Positions 62,003 through 64,000 of a stretch of 64,000 nt of DNA are shown piece by piece (positions within the stretch are counted from its first letter, which is position 1; every line of letters starts with the position of its first letter). A model generated the notes under the pieces. It was not told the origin of the DNA, made no database searches, and worked only from the letters and a program-made list of their open reading frames with translations. Source of the DNA: Pedomonas sp051304405 (GTDB lineage: Bacteria; Pseudomonadota; Alphaproteobacteria; Sphingomonadales; Sphingomonadaceae); NCBI RefSeq assembly GCF_051304405.1, contig NZ_JBPPGG010000001.1, positions 1,178,001 through 1,242,000 on the forward strand. Reading direction: 5' to 3'. The translations under genes and the position numbers were made by a program.

Positions 62003-62314
62003 CTAGCCGTTCGCCGCGCCCTCGGCGGCCGCGATGCGGTCGATGGCCTGCGCCAGGTCCACGTCCCGCCCGGACAGGCCCTTCACGTCGTGGGAGGTGA
62101 GGAAGATGTCGACCCGGTTGTAGACGTTGAACCATTCCGGGTGATGGTCCCGCTTCTCCGCCGCCAGCGCCACCCGGGTCATGAAGCCGAAGGCGGCATT
62201 GAACGATTTGAAGCGGAAGCTGCGGGCAATGCCGTCCCGCGCCGGGTCGTAGGTCCACGCCGCCAGCGCCGCCAGCGCCTTCTCCCGCTCGGCCTCAGTC
62301 AGCTTTTCCTGCAT
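62003..62314 (-). CDS. phhB: 4a-hydroxytetrahydrobiopterin dehydratase
   Basis: A 103-residue pterin-4a-carbinolamine dehydratase that regenerates tetrahydrobiopterin after aromatic amino acid hydroxylation. The catalytic His pair is in KRDHHPEWFNVYNRVDIFL (cited in part: RDHHPEW), and FKSFNAAFGFMTRVA precedes it. The start at 62314 (MQEKLTEAEREK) is 74 bases from the divergent metallopeptidase gene. Confidence 0.96.
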   Translation of the reverse strand: MQEKLTEAEREKALAALAAWTYDPARDGIARSFRFKSFNAAFGFMTRVALAAEKRDHHPEWFNVYNRVDIFLTSHDVKGLSGRDVDLAQAIDRIAAAEGAANG

Positions 62315-62388
62315 TGGCTCCTCCCTTTGTTTCCCCCGCCGCAAACGCGCGTTGCGGAAACCGCACCGGCACCATATCTGCATACGGT

Positions 62389-62787
62389 ATGGAACGCCCA
62401 ACCTATCCTCCGGCTCTGGCCGATATCGAAGCCATCGCCCGCGCGGCGCTGGAGCGCCTGCCCGACCCCTTTCGCGGCTGGCTGACAGACGTGGTGCTGA
62501 AGGTGGAGGACTTCCCCGACGAGGACGTGATGGACTCGATGGGGCTGGAAACACCCTTCGATATCCTCGGCCTCTACCAGGGCTACCCGGTCGGCGAGAA
62601 GTCGGTCAGCCTGTCCGGCGCGCTGCCGGATATCATCTTCCTCTACCGCCGCCCCATCCTCGACTACTGGGCCGAAACCGGCGAATCGCTGGAGGATATC
62701 GTGGTGCACGTGCTCGTCCACGAGGCCGGGCACCACTTCGGCCTCTCGGACGAAGACATGGAGCGCATCGAAGCGTCGGTGGAGTGA
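62389..62787 (+). CDS. Minimal zincin metallopeptidase family protein
   Basis: A 132-residue protein with the motif HEAGHHFGLSDEDMERIE, a zinc HExxHxxGxxxxD motif typical of the small zincin family (DUF1025-like). LPDIIFLYRRPIL and LEDIVVHVLVHE surround it. The start at 62389 (MERPTYPP) is chosen; the frame upstream to 62314 is shadow over the divergent promoter. The substrate is unknown. It is followed by a composite repeat. Confidence 0.92.
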   Translation: MERPTYPPALADIEAIARAALERLPDPFRGWLTDVVLKVEDFPDEDVMDSMGLETPFDILGLYQGYPVGEKSVSLSGALPDIIFLYRRPILDYWAETGESLEDIVVHVLVHEAGHHFGLSDEDMERIEASVE

Positions 62788-62809
62788 GGGGGGTGTTATC
62801 GGGTTTTTT

Positions 62810-62974
62810 GCAGGAGGGGCTTGCCCCTCCTGCACCTCCCATTCGATCCAATGGGCCGTGCGCGTGATGAAGGACACGGCCCTTTATCATGATCGGTCAT
62901 ATCGGGCCGTGCGTGTGATGAAGGGCGCGGCCCTTCAAAACGAATGGGGGTGCAGGGGGTTATAGACCCCCTGC
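62810..62974. repeat. Composite palindromic element between zincin and sirtuin genes
   Basis: Left hairpin GCAGGAGGGGC-TT-GCCCCTCCTGC (62810-62833), preceded by TTTTTT, followed by ACCTCCCATTCGATCC. The core repeats GGGCCGTGCG(C/T)GTGATGAAGG twice (about 62852 and 62904). Right end AAACGAATGGGGGTGCAGG, hairpin GCAGGGGGT-N5-ACCCCCTGC (62952-62974), followed by AAGAAAAAC. The inverted symmetry of left and right ends is very clear here. Confidence 0.93.
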
Positions 62975-62991
62975 AAGAAAAACAGCCTCAC

Positions 62992-63699
62992 TCAGGGCCC
63001 CAGCACTTCCTCCACGAACGCGGGCACCAGTTGCGAGGCCGGGCCGTGGCGGGTTTCGTGGAACATGCGGCTGCATTCCGAGGGGTCGAGGTTGAGTTCG
63101 ACCGTATGGGCGCGTCCGAAATGGCGCACGAGGGCGACGAAACCGGCGGCCGGGTACACGTTGCCCGAGGTGCCGATGGAGACGAACAGGTCGCAACCGG
63201 AGAGTGCTTCGTCGATGCGGTCCATCTGGTAGGGGATCTCGCCGAACCAGACGATGTCCGGGCGCAGCCGGCCCTCGCGGGCGCAGTGCGGGCAGCGGCT
63301 GGTCTCGTGGATGTCCTCCTCCCAGCGGGTGCGGCCGTCGCAGCCGAGGCACCAGGCTTTCCGCAGTTCGCCGTGCATGTGCAGCACGTTCTTCGAGCCC
63401 GCCCGTTCGTGCAGGTCGTCCACGTTCTGGGTGACGATGAGCATCTCGCCGTCGAACGCCTGCTCCAGCCGGGCCAGAGCCTTGTGGGCCGGGTTGGGCT
63501 CCACGGTTTTGAGGGCGGCGCGGCGCATGTTGTAGAACTGGTGCACCAGCCGGGGGTTGCGGGCGAAGGCTTCGGGCGTTGCCACGTCCTCGATGCGGTG
63601 GCCTTCCCACAGGCCGTCCGCGCCCCGGAACGTGGGGATGCCGGACTCCGCCGAGATGCCCGCGCCGGTCAGCACAACGATCGATCTGTACTTTGCCAT
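62992..63699 (-). CDS. cobB: NAD-dependent protein deacylase (sirtuin)
   Basis: A 235-residue sirtuin of the CobB class that removes acyl groups from lysines with NAD. The NAD loop is GAGISAESGIPTFRG, QNVDDLHERAG the next block, and HMHGEL contains the catalytic His. Zinc ligands are CLGC and CPHC. The start MAKYRSIVVLTGAG is the family start. It is divergent from dapB across 49 bases. Confidence 0.95.
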   Translation of the reverse strand: MAKYRSIVVLTGAGISAESGIPTFRGADGLWEGHRIEDVATPEAFARNPRLVHQFYNMRRAALKTVEPNPAHKALARLEQAFDGEMLIVTQNVDDLHERAGSKNVLHMHGELRKAWCLGCDGRTRWEEDIHETSRCPHCAREGRLRPDIVWFGEIPYQMDRIDEALSGCDLFVSIGTSGNVYPAAGFVALVRHFGRAHTVELNLDPSECSRMFHETRHGPASQLVPAFVEEVLGP

Positions 63700-63748
63700 G
63701 CGCTGCTTTTAACCCTGCCGGCACGAGGCTTCAAACGGGAGAAGGGCA

Positions 63749-64000
63749 ATGGGGATTCGAATCGGCATCATCGGGGCGGCGGGGCGGATGGGTCATGCCC
63801 TGGCCGAGGCGGTTGCGGCGGAGCCGCAGGCGGTTCTTGCCGGGGCGATCGAGCGGGCGGGGCACCCGTCGGTCGGCCAGCCGATCCTGCACGGCTCGGA
63901 TGTGGCGATTCGCGATGATGCTGCCGCTGTGGCGGCCGGGTGCGACGTGCTCATCGACTTCTCCGCGCCCGCGGCGCTGGCGGCCTCGCTGGCGCTGGGC
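63749..64000 (+). CDS. dapB: 4-hydroxy-tetrahydrodipicolinate reductase, N-terminal part
   Basis: The first 84 residues of DapB, an enzyme of lysine and diaminopimelate synthesis. The dinucleotide loop is IGIIGAAGRMGHALAEAV (GxxGxMG), and VLIDFSAPAAL stands at the expected place. The ribosome site is GAGAAGGG. The gene runs off the end of the window. Confidence 0.96.
   Translation, partial: MGIRIGIIGAAGRMGHALAEAVAAEPQAVLAGAIERAGHPSVGQPILHGSDVAIRDDAAAVAAGCDVLIDFSAPAALAASLALG

Overview
This is a GC-rich chromosomal window from a free-living bacterium, most likely an alphaproteobacterium and possibly Sphingomonadales. That assignment is inferred from gene content and neighbourhood, not from a marker tree. 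The supporting signs are a class I lysyl-tRNA synthetase, a complete Rrf2-sufBCDS-DUF59-sufA operon, the block dut-coaBC-ubiB-ubiE facing mutM-enoyl-CoA hydratase-rpsT-dnaA, a thrS-infC neighbourhood, and an IF-3 whose N-terminus looks sphingomonad-like. I found no rRNA or tRNA gene, CRISPR array, transposase or integrase.

Layout. 1-2.3 kb: the tail of an amidohydrolase and a DUF885 lipoprotein peptidase. 2.4-12.2 kb: the most unusual region, five asparagine-synthetase-like proteins in a row (one on +, four on -). All have an SGG(Y/F)DSR ATP-pyrophosphatase loop. None has the N-terminal cysteine of a glutamine amidotransferase, and the usual GxGxDE motif is replaced. Three of the five (starts at 8271, 10280 and 12224) are close paralogues. 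12.4-18.1 kb: lysS with a triplicated 3' end, a DinG/Rad3-type helicase, a TerB-like protein and a SixA-type phosphatase. 18.5-24.2 kb: the SUF iron-sulfur operon under an Rrf2 regulator. 24.6-34.2 kb: DUF952, pyrD, a Kef-type antiporter, a second DUF885 peptidase, gamma-glutamyltransferase and an acyl-CoA synthetase.

34.2-36.2 kb: a sharply AT-rich island holding one gene, which resembles the sporadically distributed DUF6119/TIGR04141 family and was almost certainly acquired horizontally. 36.2-42.8 kb: an EamA transporter with a glycine-rich insert, a SIMPL protein, gloA and gloB, a TPR protein, a hydrolase and a DUF481 outer-membrane protein. 42.9-48.8 kb: thrS, a PQQ-type sugar dehydrogenase, infC (probably starting at AUC), and a DsrE/ThiF pair. 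49-57.5 kb: dut, coaBC, ubiB and ubiE (-), then mutM, a small exported protein, enoyl-CoA hydratase, rpsT and dnaA (+). 57.8-64 kb: a second EamA transporter, YkvA, an outer-membrane phospholipase A, a fasciclin protein, phhB, a minimal zincin, a sirtuin and the start of dapB.

A family of composite palindromic elements recurs in intergenic space at about 4.3, 18.1, 28.1, 48.8, 57.5 and 62.8 kb. Each is bounded by two strong hairpins of the GCAGGGG...CCCCTGC kind that face each other across a GC-rich core. They look like a REP/BIME-like or MITE-like family that sits at gene ends and may also terminate transcription.

All calls come from reading the sequence and from knowledge of families. No database search was run.
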